A stretch of 64,000 nt of DNA from Bactrocera neohumeralis (Eukaryota > Arthropoda > Insecta > Diptera > Tephritidae), in contig NC_065922.1 in assembly GCF_024586455.1 (NCBI RefSeq), forward strand, positions 23,742,089-23,806,088, written 5' to 3'. Shown piece after piece: positions 34,245-46,159 of the stretch. Made by a program: the position numbers and the translations under genes. The stretch's first letter is position 1. The number at the start of each line of letters is the position of its first letter. The notes under the pieces are model-generated. The model ran no database searches. It was not told the origin of the DNA and saw only the letters and a list, made by a program, of their open reading frames with translations.

Positions 34245-36435
34245 AATGTTTACACTTTATTTCTAATTTTTAAAAGTAAATATTTTTCTACGCATTTTTT
34301 ACTTTTTCCAGAGTACAATATACCCTTTATAACGGTATTTTTTGAAAATACTAAAAGTTCAATAGCTCTCTTGTGGTTAACGCCAAATATTTAATGCATA
34401 AAATACACGCATCTGTTCTTAACTCCAATTATGGACTTTAATTAAAAAATCGTTTTGCAACCACGCCCACTTCCGGTATGAAGTTATTTGGTATCACAAC
34501 ATACAGATCACTCAGATATCGAAAACTTTATCGGGATTTAACATTTAGAACTCCCCTGATATATGAATTCACTCACTTAAAAATGGGCGTGGGTCCTTAT
34601 TCTATAGCTCCCATAGACTGAATATGATGAGGGTCAGAGCTCGCTTGACTCTATACTGTATCTTACTTTCAATATGTGTGATAAATAAATAAAATCAGAT
34701 AATCATAGTTTGATAAGTTTAATATAAGTTGTAACCGAAAGTGAATAGAATCGAGAAATACTTTCTACGAGCCTCCATTTAGAGAATATGAGGAGTTATG
34801 ATCTTCCGATTGATGTAATAAAGTAAAAACTGGACGATATTTACTATCACTGATGATATCGATAGATATTTCTTTATTTCGCTTTCAGAGACAATACCAG
34901 AAACGGTTTTTAACAAATGCTATAAGTTCAGTCTTTCCGACGAATTCAAATTACATATATGTATGTAGATCGGACTGAATATGAAACATCTATACAAATA
35001 TATGAAAATACTTTATACATCCTATAAAAATAATTCAGTTATTCCGATAATTTTTATTTCACATCTCCCAGAGCAGATCAGATTATGTGTAATCTAAATA
35101 GAATTAGAAAAAATCTCAGCGCATTATTCTAACCACTTAATCCGTTAACGTCCTCTAATATTGATATACCGATTATAATGTTATCCGAGTATACTGAAAA
35201 CGAATATCTCGAATTAGAAGGTAGATACGGCATTACCATTTAAAAAAAATAAGCACACCTTCGTCTAATTGACGATTTAGGTTAGATAACGAAAAAACGT
35301 ATGTACTTCATCATAGTTCGCCATAGTCTAAATTCCTTCATTTTTTTGAATTTCAATTTATTTTTGTAATTTTTTTGGCCTTCCAAATGAAATCAATATG
35401 AATCTGCCAACTTTTTCCTTATTTTTCATAAAATTTACCGTAAAGCAAATTCCAGCTACCAACATACAAGCAAATCTTCTTCAAATGCCGCTGCAGTGAC
35501 AAAACGAAAGAGAGACAACGACCAATTGAAGGAAAGATCTTCTCAGTTACGCTGCCGTGCGCAATGATTAATTTTGAATTTTGAATAGCACGTAATCTGT
35601 GCGGCATTTATAAATCGCCCGAGTCTAGGTGGCACCACCGCGCCGCTATTGCTACTGCACTTGCAACATAGCAATGCGTTTCCTTTGATATTGTTGTTAT
35701 TCTTGTTGTTGGATGCGCTTCAAGCGACATTAGTCATTTAGTGCGTTGCAGCAAACAAACAAAGGATTAGCCGTGGATTACCAGATGGCATTATGGCAAG
35801 TCAATTGGCTTGCGGTGTGCATTAAAAACTACACTGAGAGAATGGCTGCTACAATCAAGAGCTATTTGATTATGGATTATATTTAATGTGTATAGTATTA
35901 TTAGAAGACAATCTTTTGCCATCACTGGAACTAAAGAAAACTATCATTTGAATTTGAAAAGATGTGTTATTTTCTAAAGATCTGAAATAATTCTCGAAGA
36001 TCATTCGATTGATCTTGTAAATTAATTCAATTGTCCTATGAGTGAACTTCAATCTCACGTTATATAGTCACTATATTTTATAAATATGTGTATATATATA
36101 ACAATTGTGTCTATATCATCTTTATCGATAACCGAAAAGACGTTTACTTCCTTCCGACTACTTTGAGATCCGTAAAGATCGGATGACCATTTTCTAAATC
36201 CCTCACACATTTCTTAAGTAAGAAAGCCAAAATTAATTAATTTTATAGAGAACTTAGAGATTATACACACACCCGTCCATGTAACATGCCTGTCTAAATA
36301 CAGACTTAACTCGACGTATCCAAGTTATCACTACTCCCTAATTATCAATTACCTATTCTTAAAAAATGTACATGCCCCTCAATACTAAATATCTACATTG
36401 CTGCACCTGTTTGAAAACAATGTTAAATAAATGTG
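34245..36435. other. noncoding; old interspersed repeat at about 34.3-34.7 kb
   Basis: From about 34310 to 34680 the words 'accacgcccacttccgg' and 'aaatgggcgtgggtcc' form a short inverted pair (CCACGCCCA and TGGGCGTGG) about 125 bp apart. They sit in AT-rich sequence typical of an old interspersed repeat. The rest is AT-rich with no gene. The minus frames at 35419-35607 and 35870-36058 have no motif. Confidence 0.45.
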
Positions 36436-36439
36436 TACA

Positions 36440-36985
36440 TTTGATCAGTCCTGGAAGTTAAGTAGCTCTGGCCACAAATAGCAGAAGTATTCTTTCACTA
36501 CTTATTATTTCGATCATTGTGGATGCATCCATTGTAAACAAAGTCCTGTCACGCATATTGTGTGAATGACTGAATCCCCTGCTAACAAACTGACTGTACC
36601 TCAACAGTGTCGCTTTAGGCCTGGCTGCTCCAACCAAATATTCACACCGCATAAGTCCTGGCAAAAACTCGAGAATAAGAAGTATAGACACGGTTTCAGG
36701 CAGTATAGATCTCTTATCCTGTAACCTTCTGCTTGCCTAGACCAATGACATAGACATAAAATATATAATTGAGAATAGCAAACAGGAGCTTTTGTGGTTA
36801 TCGTAAGAAAGGCTGCCCAAATGGGTCTGGTGGGATGAAAAGACGAAACTTATGCTGGCCAAAAATTTGTAGGAAGATGAACCATCGCTGCTTTTACGAG
36901 CTCAGTAGGCAATTAGGATGTCATCTCTAGTCGTCTATACGTCGCTCATAAAGAGAAAATTATATAACCCTTTACATCTGACAAA
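36440..36985 (+). mobile_element. RTE-like LINE, RT fragment
   Basis: The plus strand, in shifting frames, reads 'VNKVLSRILCE' (the RTE-like 'AYKVLSRILCERL' block), then 'SVALGLAAPTKYSHRISPGK' (a frameshifted form of the QCGFRPGKST block). Further on, 'KQELLWLS', 'ERLPKWVWWDEKTKLMLAKN' corresponds to the region after the YADD active site. The active site itself has been lost between the two parts. Many stops are present. It is the same family as the longer fragment at 53990-55480. Confidence 0.75.
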
Positions 36986-37234
36986 TACTACGCATCTGGC
37001 CAAAGGTAAGCTGTCCCACGTCATTGTTCAAAGTTTCCGCAGGACTTGTTGTGAGGATGGATTATAACGCTTCAGCGAAAAGGGTTTCCGATGCTGGAGT
37101 CGGTGGTAAAAAATTTTGAAGTAAACCGTGGAGAGAACAATCAGGAAAGGAAACGTGAGAAATCTTACAGTTCGAAGCTAGAGGTGGCGCGAGTTTAAAA
37201 AGTGCCCTACTTGTTCTTCCTTTTCGTTGTTTGG

Positions 37235-37400
37235 TGTCAATTGGCTTTAATCTTTCACACAGTACGCTTGATAGAACCTGATATGCGATGTTGAGGAGGC
37301 TTTTTCCACGGTAGTTGAAACTATGTATACCAATTCGTTTTTACAGATTTGGCTTCGGATGGAATTTCAACCCACGATACACCATATGTCATACTGACCG
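37235..37400 (-). mobile_element. RTE-like LINE, short RT fragment
   Basis: The minus strand reads 'NYRGKSLLNIAYQVLSSVLC' followed by 'ERLKPI', an RT block of RTE-like elements (usual form 'NYRGISLLN.AYKVLS..LCERL'). The match ends after this block at about 37235. It lies close to, but opposite, the fragment at 36440-36985. Confidence 0.75.
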
Positions 37401-37404
37401 ATGC

Positions 37405-40400
37405 AACTAAGAAATCTTAAAAAAAAAAAATTTTCCTTATGTGGTTCGTAGAGCATTATATAGATAATCGTAAATTATAAGTTTTTTGCACTTATGATAA
37501 CTCTTCACGAATAAGTACAACAACGTAATATTACTGTTGTACTCAAAACATATAATATGACCCCTAGAAGACTCCAGCAATTATTTTACATTGAAATTCC
37601 CATACAAACAAACATGTGAATAAAGTCATCATCCATCAGCTCATTTCGCTAGTAATCAATCTATCTACATTGACGAGCCAATGCGCCAAGCAACACTTTT
37701 CATCACTCACTCCTCCATAACAAAATAAAAATAACGATCAACTGCAATAATAAAATAATAATCTTAACCTGCACACTGACCTCGGTGCATGCAACAGCAT
37801 CAATAACGATTTAACACAATTGCAACATCAATTTCCATCACCGAAGAAAAGACAAGGGCAATTGAGTTGCATAAAACCACGCAAAGCGAAAAATATGGCA
37901 AAAGAAATAAGAAGAAAGAAAATACTAATATGAAACACATTACAAATAAAGGAACAAATAGTTAAAAGAAACGCGAAAATGGAAAGGCGGCCCGCTAATG
38001 CAGTGGAAACAAAATTAAAGATCAATTAAGGAAAAGTGAAAAAAATACAAAAAGAAGCAAACAATCGAAAAAACCGAGTGAAACTAACCTCACACAATTG
38101 AAAGGGAAACAGCGACGACCGACGTTGAAAACTCAAGTGTGTACGCGGCACAGTGGCAATAAAGGCGATCGACGATCTTGAGTTGTGTGTGATCTTGAGA
38201 AGGTATGCATTTGGGTAAAACAGATATCGACAGCACAAAAAACAATACTTCATACTTAAGTATATACATCTACATAACATAATTCTTCGAAGTCGCACGG
38301 TTGCGAGCAACCATTTAAACGCCACGATCGGCAGCCGAACCCATACGATCTCACTAAATTAGACAAGTGCCATAAAAACGCTTATCTTATGGTTATCACA
38401 TATCGCGTCCAACAATGCCGGCTTTGTACGAGCAATGGGTAAATGAAACGAAGATTCCTAGTAGCAAATGCGTAGAGATAATATCGCGCTTAATGAAGAA
38501 CTAAACTTAGTAGTGATCGCTGCTTAAAACAAAACAAAAAGACAGTGAGCGCGCAAGGAGATTGGGAATTCTTGAACGATCGAAATGTGAAGTACAAGTA
38601 TAGCGCTTATAGGGAACAACACAAGCGGGTTTACATACAGACATCTAGTTGTGATGTATATTTATGTTGCACCTTATAGGTGGTGAATTGCTTGGATTTA
38701 TGGAAATATTAAAATTTACGTCACATTTCAACAAAGTCTTCGGGTCTTCGGCTTGTAATGAAATGAAAATGTCAAGCGAAGTTGTTGAAAAGAGAGAGAA
38801 GAGAGACGTTGTGTAGCTAGTTAGTGAACTTGAAACGATTTTGAAACGATCACTACCTGTATGCAAGTATGTTTGTATACATGGAGATCGAGGATCGCAT
38901 TGGATTTTGTGGAGCTGCTTAGTTAGCGGAGTAAGTGCGAGGTTAAATGAGGTAATGACAATGAAAGGCGAGGCAAAAGGCAACGTTTAAAGGCAGTTTG
39001 GCTACATAGTGGGCAACCTTGTCGCTTTTTAATTACAAAGTGACATTCCGTATGCCAATAAAAACAATTTATACGCGCTGACGAGGGTGAGAAAGTGATA
39101 CAATATATAAATAACCCAAAATAATTAGTGAGTAAATGCCATAAAAAATATATATTCAACTCGTTAGTGCATACAACCTGATGCTGTGGGTGATCCACGG
39201 CAATCTACGAACAGAGAAAGAGAGAGAGAGAGAAAAGGAAAAGCTACCGTGCTGCTCACAGAGATCTTAAACAAACTTAAGCCGCTGCTGATCAAGTCGA
39301 TAATCTGTGCTGCTAGCTTGAGTATTAATCCAAGCGACATAAATTTTTCTTTTAGTTTCTCTTTTTGCCGCTGCCATGGCGTGGCCCCTCGGCGACGACG
39401 ACGACATTAGCCGAGTTCATAGTTTAACAACGCCGTTGCAGCAATTTGCTCTTTTCCACCACATACCATGCATACATACATACATATGTCCCTGGTAGAT
39501 GTTTACTTATTGCTTGACAGTTGACTTTCAATTGTGTTGCTCGTTTGTATGACTGCCTGTCTGTCTGTCTGTCCGTTAGACGACGTCAATTATAGAGTTG
39601 TTGTCTTGTCAACGACTATCAACGAGTTGGCGTCATTTTGCTTGATGATTTGATCGCTGCTCAGATATGCTAACATATAGTACATACATACATAGCTATC
39701 AACCGTTTTCGTATTTTGCACTTTGCCAACAACAAATTTATCGATTCATCGTCGTCAGCGTTGACATGTTGGTTTTAAATTCTGATTATTGCTGCTCGTA
39801 AAGCGTTGCTATGGAGCTTAGCAGCATATTTATTGCCTTTAATGGCATTAATATTGTCGTTGTTGTTATTGTTGTTGGCGCTGCATTGCATTGCTGGTGT
39901 TGTTGACATTTCATTGCAATGTTGGTGCTGCTGCTGGCAGCACTTGTACGGCTTCGTGCATAGAATTGTCATGTTGAGGTTTTTCTTGTTCTTCTTCTTC
40001 TTGTTTTGTTTTCCCGTTTTGATAAATCTCCACCGCAATTTGTTAGTTATCAAATCGTCGTAAATTGCTGTCTTAAAAAATCATTAATTTCTATTAATTT
40101 AACAACATGCGCTTAGCGGTTTGGTAAACTTGAAAATTAAAGTTGATTGTTGCATGTTGAATGTGGCAAGCAATATGGTTTTTATGGCGAGAATAGTTTT
40201 ATTGGTTAGATGGATGGTGTGTTGAAAGTTATGTGGTCAATTAATTTCATGGAACATTTTTTATTTTTCTGTTTAAATACAGAAAGAGTTAATCGTTTAG
40301 GATCATGGTAATCAGCAAATCAAGTGCCGTAGTGTTGCCATGCTTTTACTAGCTCATATAAATGTTTGCTCATAGAAAAGAAAATTTCCTTCTTCATTTA

Positions 40401-40485
40401 CAGAAATTCTCTAAAATTGTGTTTTTATCTATATAAAAGAAGACATATCCGTAGGCTTTTATAAAGGTAGCAGCAGTTGTACCGA
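37405..40485. other. noncoding; long TE-poor island
   Basis: Nearly 3 kb with no recognisable mobile element. It includes a (GA)n run at 39213-39234 and 'gacgacgacgacgac'-like words near 39390. A leucine-rich frame at 39806-40063 is created by GTT/TTG runs. I found no conserved protein motif or convincing splice structure. It could hold regulatory or untranslated exon sequence; that is inference. Confidence 0.45.
39213..39234. repeat. (GA)n microsatellite
   Basis: A run of GA dinucleotides, 'agaaagagagagagagagag', inside a TE-poor island. Confidence 0.85.
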
Positions 40486-40489
40486 TATC

Positions 40490-41115
40490 AAAACCGTTAA
40501 ACAACTCTTGAGCTCGCTCACTGCGATATTACATCCATATTAGACTTGCCTGGATTCTTGGTCACATCAGGCAGAAACCATAGATGAAAACTCTAAAGCC
40601 AAAGGGCTTTCCAAGGAGAGTATTCTTACCTGAATCCCATCAGATTGACTACGAGACGATGTTCCGCTGTCCTCTTGTGTTCTGACATTTGATCTAAGGG
40701 CCTCACGCAAGCTCAGTAAATGTTGGTGAACAATCAGCACATGAGCGAACGTAAGAAATCTTTGGAACTACTTGTTCTTGTTCATGTCGCCACAATGAAA
40801 GGTGTTGCAACTGGGTACTATCCCACTCATTGGCACTCAGGCGATGTGGCTAAAGGTCAAAATGGCATAAAGGAAGATGGAATATAAATTTTCTCCTCCA
40901 CTGTCCAGTTTTCGACAGACTAAATTTAAATCATCTCGGTTGCCATACCTTCTACCAAGCCGGCGACCAAGCTGGCATTGATATTAGCTGCCTTAATAAA
41001 TTTTTGGCACACTCAAGGCGCTTTGTGAATATGCGATGGCCTTTTCGATCCATATCTAGGAGTTGTGATGTCCAACAATGGACAGAGGTCTTTTGCTGTC
41101 CAGGTGGAGTTGTTC
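40490..41115 (+). mobile_element. LINE fragment, RNase H to C-terminus
   Basis: Shifting plus-strand frames read 'LAWILGHIRQKP' (RNase H 'WVPGH.GI' region), then 'KAKGLSKESILT' or its neighbour frame ('LAKE' region). Then comes 'KGVATGYYPTHWHSGDVA' (the 'VTGHWPLGTHA' block), and finally 'GIDISCLNKFLAHSRRF' and 'MRW', a typical C-terminal end. A 3' region with 'gatccatatctaggagtt' and 'aatggacagaggtctttt' follows, as seen at the 3' ends of such elements. The zinc-knuckle cysteines are eroded. It is 5' truncated and dead. Confidence 0.78.
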
Positions 41116-41369
41116 ATGACCTCACGAATATCAGAAACAATCAGTACATTCAGTAATATTTCTAGTGTTAGAAAACGCAAATATATTCCTATGTTTTCAA
41201 ATTTAAATCATTTGACCTGAATTATATTATAGATTATACTTGATTCAATTGAATTTTATGAATATTTAATTGAAAATTTTATATCTGTAAATTTAGGTTT
41301 AAAATCAGTATTAGAAATCTAAATTAAAATTTAAAAAATTCATGAGTTCTTTAATTGTTGTGTTTAAAT

Positions 41370-41640
41370 AATTTGGTGTCCTCAATGAAACTGCTTATAT
41401 CCGTCAAGCTTTTAATAAATACACATTCAAGGTTTGATACTTGATGAATTCCATGAATTCTACATCGGGGTTATGAAAGAACTGGGCATTGCCAGAGGAA
41501 GTATTAACCGTTTCCTTACTCTTTTTGAGTTTGCAGCTGCGGCAGATATTGTCTTGAGGAATTTCCATCTTCTTCAAATGCCAAAGTTCCGTAAGTGGTG
41601 GCAATAAGTCTGTATATACTTTTTCAGGATCTATTTAATA
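41370..41640 (-). mobile_element. LINE fragment, ORF2 C-terminal zinc-knuckle region
   Basis: A minus-strand open stretch (41604 to 41404) reads 'LWHLKKMEIPQDNICRSCKL', the conserved block with C-x2-C before the end of LINE ORF2. After a frameshift the neighbouring frame continues 'VFIKSLTDISSFIEDTKLFK', a normal C-terminal end. The H/C half of the knuckle is in the wrong frame. It lies only 255 bp after, and opposite to, the fragment at 40490-41115. Confidence 0.72.
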
Positions 41641-41644
41641 AGTC

Positions 41645-43815
41645 CATCGTTCTTGTTTTGTCAAATTTTTGTCATATCTGTTTCGCTATCTTGCATTTGG
41701 TTGTAGATTTCTACAAACTATTTGTTCAAGTTGCGTATTTAGCTACCTCGTTCCTGGCGGGCACAGGAAATTAAAAAAGGTATATATATTCACGTAGATC
41801 GTTCTCTTCGTTAAAACCTTCTTTTACAAGTAACTGTAAGTTAGACAATTATTTGTTTCTTTCTAATTTTTTAAACCGACGAGTTTCCGAAAATTCTGCG
41901 CTCCATTTGACTGTCTTCATTAGCGATTCAATCTGCATAGCAAACATGAGTCAAAACTTACACCATTTATTGCCTACAACTGATCCCATAAATCATTTTT
42001 AAATCACTCATTGTAAACGAGAGCCCATTTGGAGCGAGCAGAAGCAATAAAAGCAAGACAATCAGAAGTGCGTAAAAACGAAACTTATGCAACACTACTC
42101 AGACATAAGCACACTTTATTAGCAGGAGAAGATGAATTTTAATACCAAATAAGACACTGCCAAATGAGAAGAGACTAATGGAATAAAGAATAAACAAATG
42201 GATGTTATATGGACATTAGGCGTGGCTCTGATCCGATTTTAAACATCTTCGAATTCAGAATTATTATTTTAATAATTTTAAGCTACAGGTATTCCGTTAT
42301 TTTGTCGGTGAGCGAGGTCATGTATGAGGTGGAGAAGTGCAAAGGTTTAACGAATTCAACTATACTTGATACAGCAATTAATACCACAGTATGGGCGTAA
42401 TATAGCCAACTTTGCAAGTTGCCTGTCGTGCTATTCTAAATATACTTTTCGGTATACAAATCGCATAGAATTATTCGTAAATACGAAGTTTCGAAAATCA
42501 TACCAGACCTCTACGGTTGCATGCCACTAACAATTCAAGGTGCAACTGCCACAAGAAATGGCGGTAAACAAAATACATTGTAAACAAATCCAAAATTACC
42601 ACGGAAGAAATAGATTTGAAAAGCCAGAAGCACACAAACGAAAGCGTTTTCTGGCTAAAACAGAAGTACTAAGTAGTAAATGTTGTGCTGGAGTTAAACG
42701 CAGCTGCCAAAGACCAGAGGCCATGTGGCTAATATAACATAACAGTACAGAGCAATGACAAAACTGTTTAGTGAAGTGAAGAGTATAAGATTTTGAAGAA
42801 ATGCTTAGGTAAATAGTATGTATTACTTGTAGTATATATGTATAAATATATATGTATGTACTCGTATGCATATAGGTATAAAAAATTTATATAAGTATGA
42901 GTAGAATTCCTTGGAATAACACTTGGCGCTGCTTGGCAGGATGCGACGCGCTCCATATAATTGAAGTGTTTACAGTAACTACCGCGCAACAAAAACAAAA
43001 ATATCGATGCTTCGACTTTTTGAATGCTTGACTACATAAATACACACATATCTACATATATGTACAAGTATACGTGCTTGATGGCTTCAATGCTTGGCTG
43101 ATTGGCGCGGCACAATGCACTTACTGACTTATTCATATGTATATGTACTTATATATGTATGTATGCCTATATATTATAGCCTCTAAAATCAAAACAATAA
43201 TCAAAGAAGCGTTGAAATTTCATTGCGTTACGCTGCAATACTTTGCGCTCAACTGTAGCCGGTAGCCACTTGAGCAGATGACGCTGGCGCAGCGGGCGTT
43301 CCCGCCGTTTTCGGCTACTGTGTGCACAAACAATGGTCTAAGAGGCTCCAAGAGAAAACAAACAAAAAATTAAAAAAAAAACCTTAAAAAAAATAAAAGA
43401 GTTTCAAATAAGAAGAAAAAATAAAAAATAAAAAAATAAAAAAAAGTTTTATATAAGAAAAAATTAGAAAAAAAATCAAAATAAGAAATAAAAAAATAAA
43501 TATAAAATAACAACAACAAAATATAATATCATTTCCATAATAACGCACGTAATGAATAACGCCACTGAAAGGCGTTTGCTTTATTTATCTTTCTTGCCGT
43601 CGAATTAACTTTTCGCTTTGGGAACTGGCGATATTTGTTTTCCTTTATTGTTTTTCTACCGCGTTTGTTGCTTTTCGATTTGAGAGATTTAATTAAGAAA
43701 CTTCAACGCTTTAGTATTGATACTTTTAGCATTTGTATATAAAAGTGAATATACTCAAACATATGTATGCACATACCTACAAGACTGTATCGTTGCAGTT
43801 AAGCATTTGTCTTCA
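41645..43815. other. noncoding, no gene seen
   Basis: AT-rich to mixed DNA. A TATG/TATA-type repeat lies at about 42830-42900 and 43020-43180, and an A-rich block at about 43360-43510. GC-richer, repeat-poor pieces lie at 42500-42740 and 43220-43340. Open frames here are shadows of simple repeats. Confidence 0.45.
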
Positions 43816-43820
43816 ATGTT

Positions 43821-44358
43821 TTTATACCCCTGCCCGTCTGTCTGCATATAGGCGCCCTAGTCCCTCAGTTTTTCAGACATCGGTTTGAAATTTTGCACAC
43901 GTCCTTTTCTTATCAAGAAGTCGCTCATTTGATGGAACGGCCGACTTCATGCTATTATAGGATAAAGCTGTCATACAAACTGATCTATCAAAAGTTTGTA
44001 TGAAAAAGTTTTTATATGACGACATACTATACAAGCACCCTCAAGAAATTTTGGAAGGATAACTATTTTAGGCAATAATGCAATCTCCGAAGAAATCGTT
44101 CAGGTTGGATCCGAATAACATAGTATAGCTGCCATACAAACTGACAAACAGGAATCAAGTGCTTGTATGGAAAATGTTTTCATATGACGAGATATATTCA
44201 AGAAATCTGGCAAGGACAATTGTCTAAGGCAAAGATGTCACCTCCAAAGAAATTGTTCAGATCGGAACACCTTAGCATATAGCTGCCATACAAACTCAAC
44301 TATATACATAAGTCCAGATAAATAAATTTAAGAAATGCAGCTGTGAAGGGTATTATTG
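43821..44358 (-). repeat. 150-bp tandem repeat family, copy C (inverted)
   Basis: Inverted copy of the family at 249-1140. The phrase 'catacaaactga' or 'catacaaactca', the complement of the 'cagtttgtatg' core, occurs at 43972, 44133 and 44287, giving a period of about 155-160 bp. 'atagctgccatacaaac' and 'cttgtatggaaaa' also recur. The unit ends with 'gaagggtattatt', the complement of the header. Three units remain. Confidence 0.82.
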
Positions 44359-44364
44359 TATCAG

Positions 44365-45060
44365 TGCAGTCACAGTTAACTTATTTTCTTCTTTACTAGA
44401 TATTTATTGCATTTTTTTCCTGAGGCCCTCTACACTCTATACACACCTACATAAACCAAAATACTACTCCACATTTTCCTTTACTAACTTCATATGCTTA
44501 ATTAACCTGCCACTTAAGTTTACGAGTTCAGTTCACTTGTTAAAAAATCTTGACTTCTTCAAAAAAACTTCACAAAAATACCAAAATTTCCTCTTACCGC
44601 GCGTAAACCCTCCAACACCTTTGGTTGTCATCTTTATTTATTTATTTTGACACGCTGTTCGCGCTTATTATTTTTGTTACACATACCTAAAAAAATAAAT
44701 AAGCGGTTATAACAGTAATACAGTTGCATCTATGTATTTCTCAAGAATCTTTTTCTTTTCTCTCATACTCTATTTGTTGATAATTAGTTTTGCCACCCGT
44801 TGGCTTGAATATTTTCCGTCTTTTGTTGCGCTGCTGAACTGATTTCTCGCGCTAAATTAATTAATTATTTAAGAAAAATATTTGTTTTGGGCAGTAATGA
44901 TTGCTAAAGCCGGATATTTAAATATTTCAGTAATATGAAAGCGCTTTGAGATAACCAGTAACCTGTTTGAGACCTTTTTAGCCATTCTTGGAAACATTTT
45001 TGGTGTCTTCATGTTAGTTGCTTCACATTTGAGACGAAAGTTTAAAAAATATATAAGTTT
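44365..45060. other. noncoding, no gene seen
   Basis: AT-rich spacer between a repeat copy and a palindromic unit. No motif recognised. Confidence 0.5.
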
Positions 45061-45065
45061 TGTGA

Positions 45066-45185
45066 TCCCGAATTTTCGGGATTTTAAATTTTTTCGGGAC
45101 TGACCAAATTTAACACATTAGATAAAAATTAATAACTGTGTAAATTTTTTTTAGTTCCGAAAATTCGGATTTCGAATCCCGATTG
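45066..45185. repeat. palindromic unit with CCCGAATTTTCGGG core
   Basis: A perfect 14-bp palindrome CCCGAATTTTCGGG lies at 45067-45080, followed by 'aaattttttcgggac'. About 55 bp later comes 'agttccgaaaattcgg' and 'ttcgaatcccgat', complementary to the first arm. The two arms (about 45066-45100 and 45153-45184) could fold into a hairpin. It may be a small MITE or a foldback element. No transposase or target duplication is visible. Confidence 0.6.
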
Positions 45186-45539
45186 ATACAGAACTCAGAG
45201 CTTGTTGTACTTTTATGAACTATATTATTTCTACCCGATCGATGCATTTCATTCGTTTTCTAATAATAACTTAAAATTCTTAACTGGTTTTTGATATTTT
45301 GTTTGGTTAAGTTCAATTTGATAATATTTTATATAAGTAAGTTTAGTGCAAATGTATATAATCTGTGCGAAATTTTGAGAGATTATATAAACAAGATTTA
45401 GATGCGAAGCGATGGCATTACGAAGCTTATAAACCGAGTTCCTTTCCACTTAGAACCGTTGCGACTCTCCATTCGCAGAGCAATACCAAGTCTCACGGCA
45501 CAAATAGTGCTCAACTAATTTCAAAGCACTCTACTGTCC

Positions 45540-45765
45540 TTAAGTGGCGACTATCCGCTCTGATAGTAGGATGACGATACTAGCCTAGAGCTCGCTGAAA
45601 GTACCATACGCTAGACTAGTGAATGGATGTCTTGACACCTTATCTCCGCCGCCATGATTACACTGCTTTGGGTGGCTGGTCATAGCGGAATCAAAAGAAA
45701 CTGCTAAGCCTGAGCTTGCTGGAGCAAGTGCTTCAAACGCACAAACTACAGAAACTTACTCTTGT
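45540..45765 (+). mobile_element. LINE fragment, RNase H region
   Basis: The plus strand reads 'ITLLWVAGHSGIKRN', the RNase H 'WVPGH.GI.GN' motif, then after a one-base frame change 'AKPELAGASASNA', matching the 'ADELAR.GAS' continuation. The region before it (from about 45540) is too eroded to define. A small piece of an RNase H-bearing LINE. Confidence 0.68.
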
Positions 45766-45769
45766 GGTT

Positions 45770-46113
45770 CACTACTGAAGGGTTGAGCCTCAGACAATAT
45801 CGGAAAGCGCTGGTAAGATATTAGCATATTAGTATAGTGAGTTCCTCGCCCTTGAATAGGTTTGACTGGATGACGCCCGATCGGAATTCGAGTGATAAGG
45901 TTGAAAATTTGATTGAATGCCAGCTGCATAAACTGGATGAAACCTTGGAAAAGGATTAAATAGAATAATCTCAACTTTTTCTTCACGAATGTACCGCCTT
46001 TGTCAAGTCAAGTTTTCATCTGACTTCACAAAGAACTCTACTTAGCGCTCTAAGTGCGATCCTCCATCATCGTGGGGAATCAGTCACTTAATCTTAAGTC
46101 CTCAATACTAGAA

Positions 46114-46159
<46 letters not shown>

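Noticed and set aside
39806..40063. Leucine-rich open frame of 85 codons (like a membrane protein)
   Set aside because: It is made by GTT/TTG and GCTGCTG simple repeats, has an equally open frame on the other strand (39775-40053), and shows no conserved motif.
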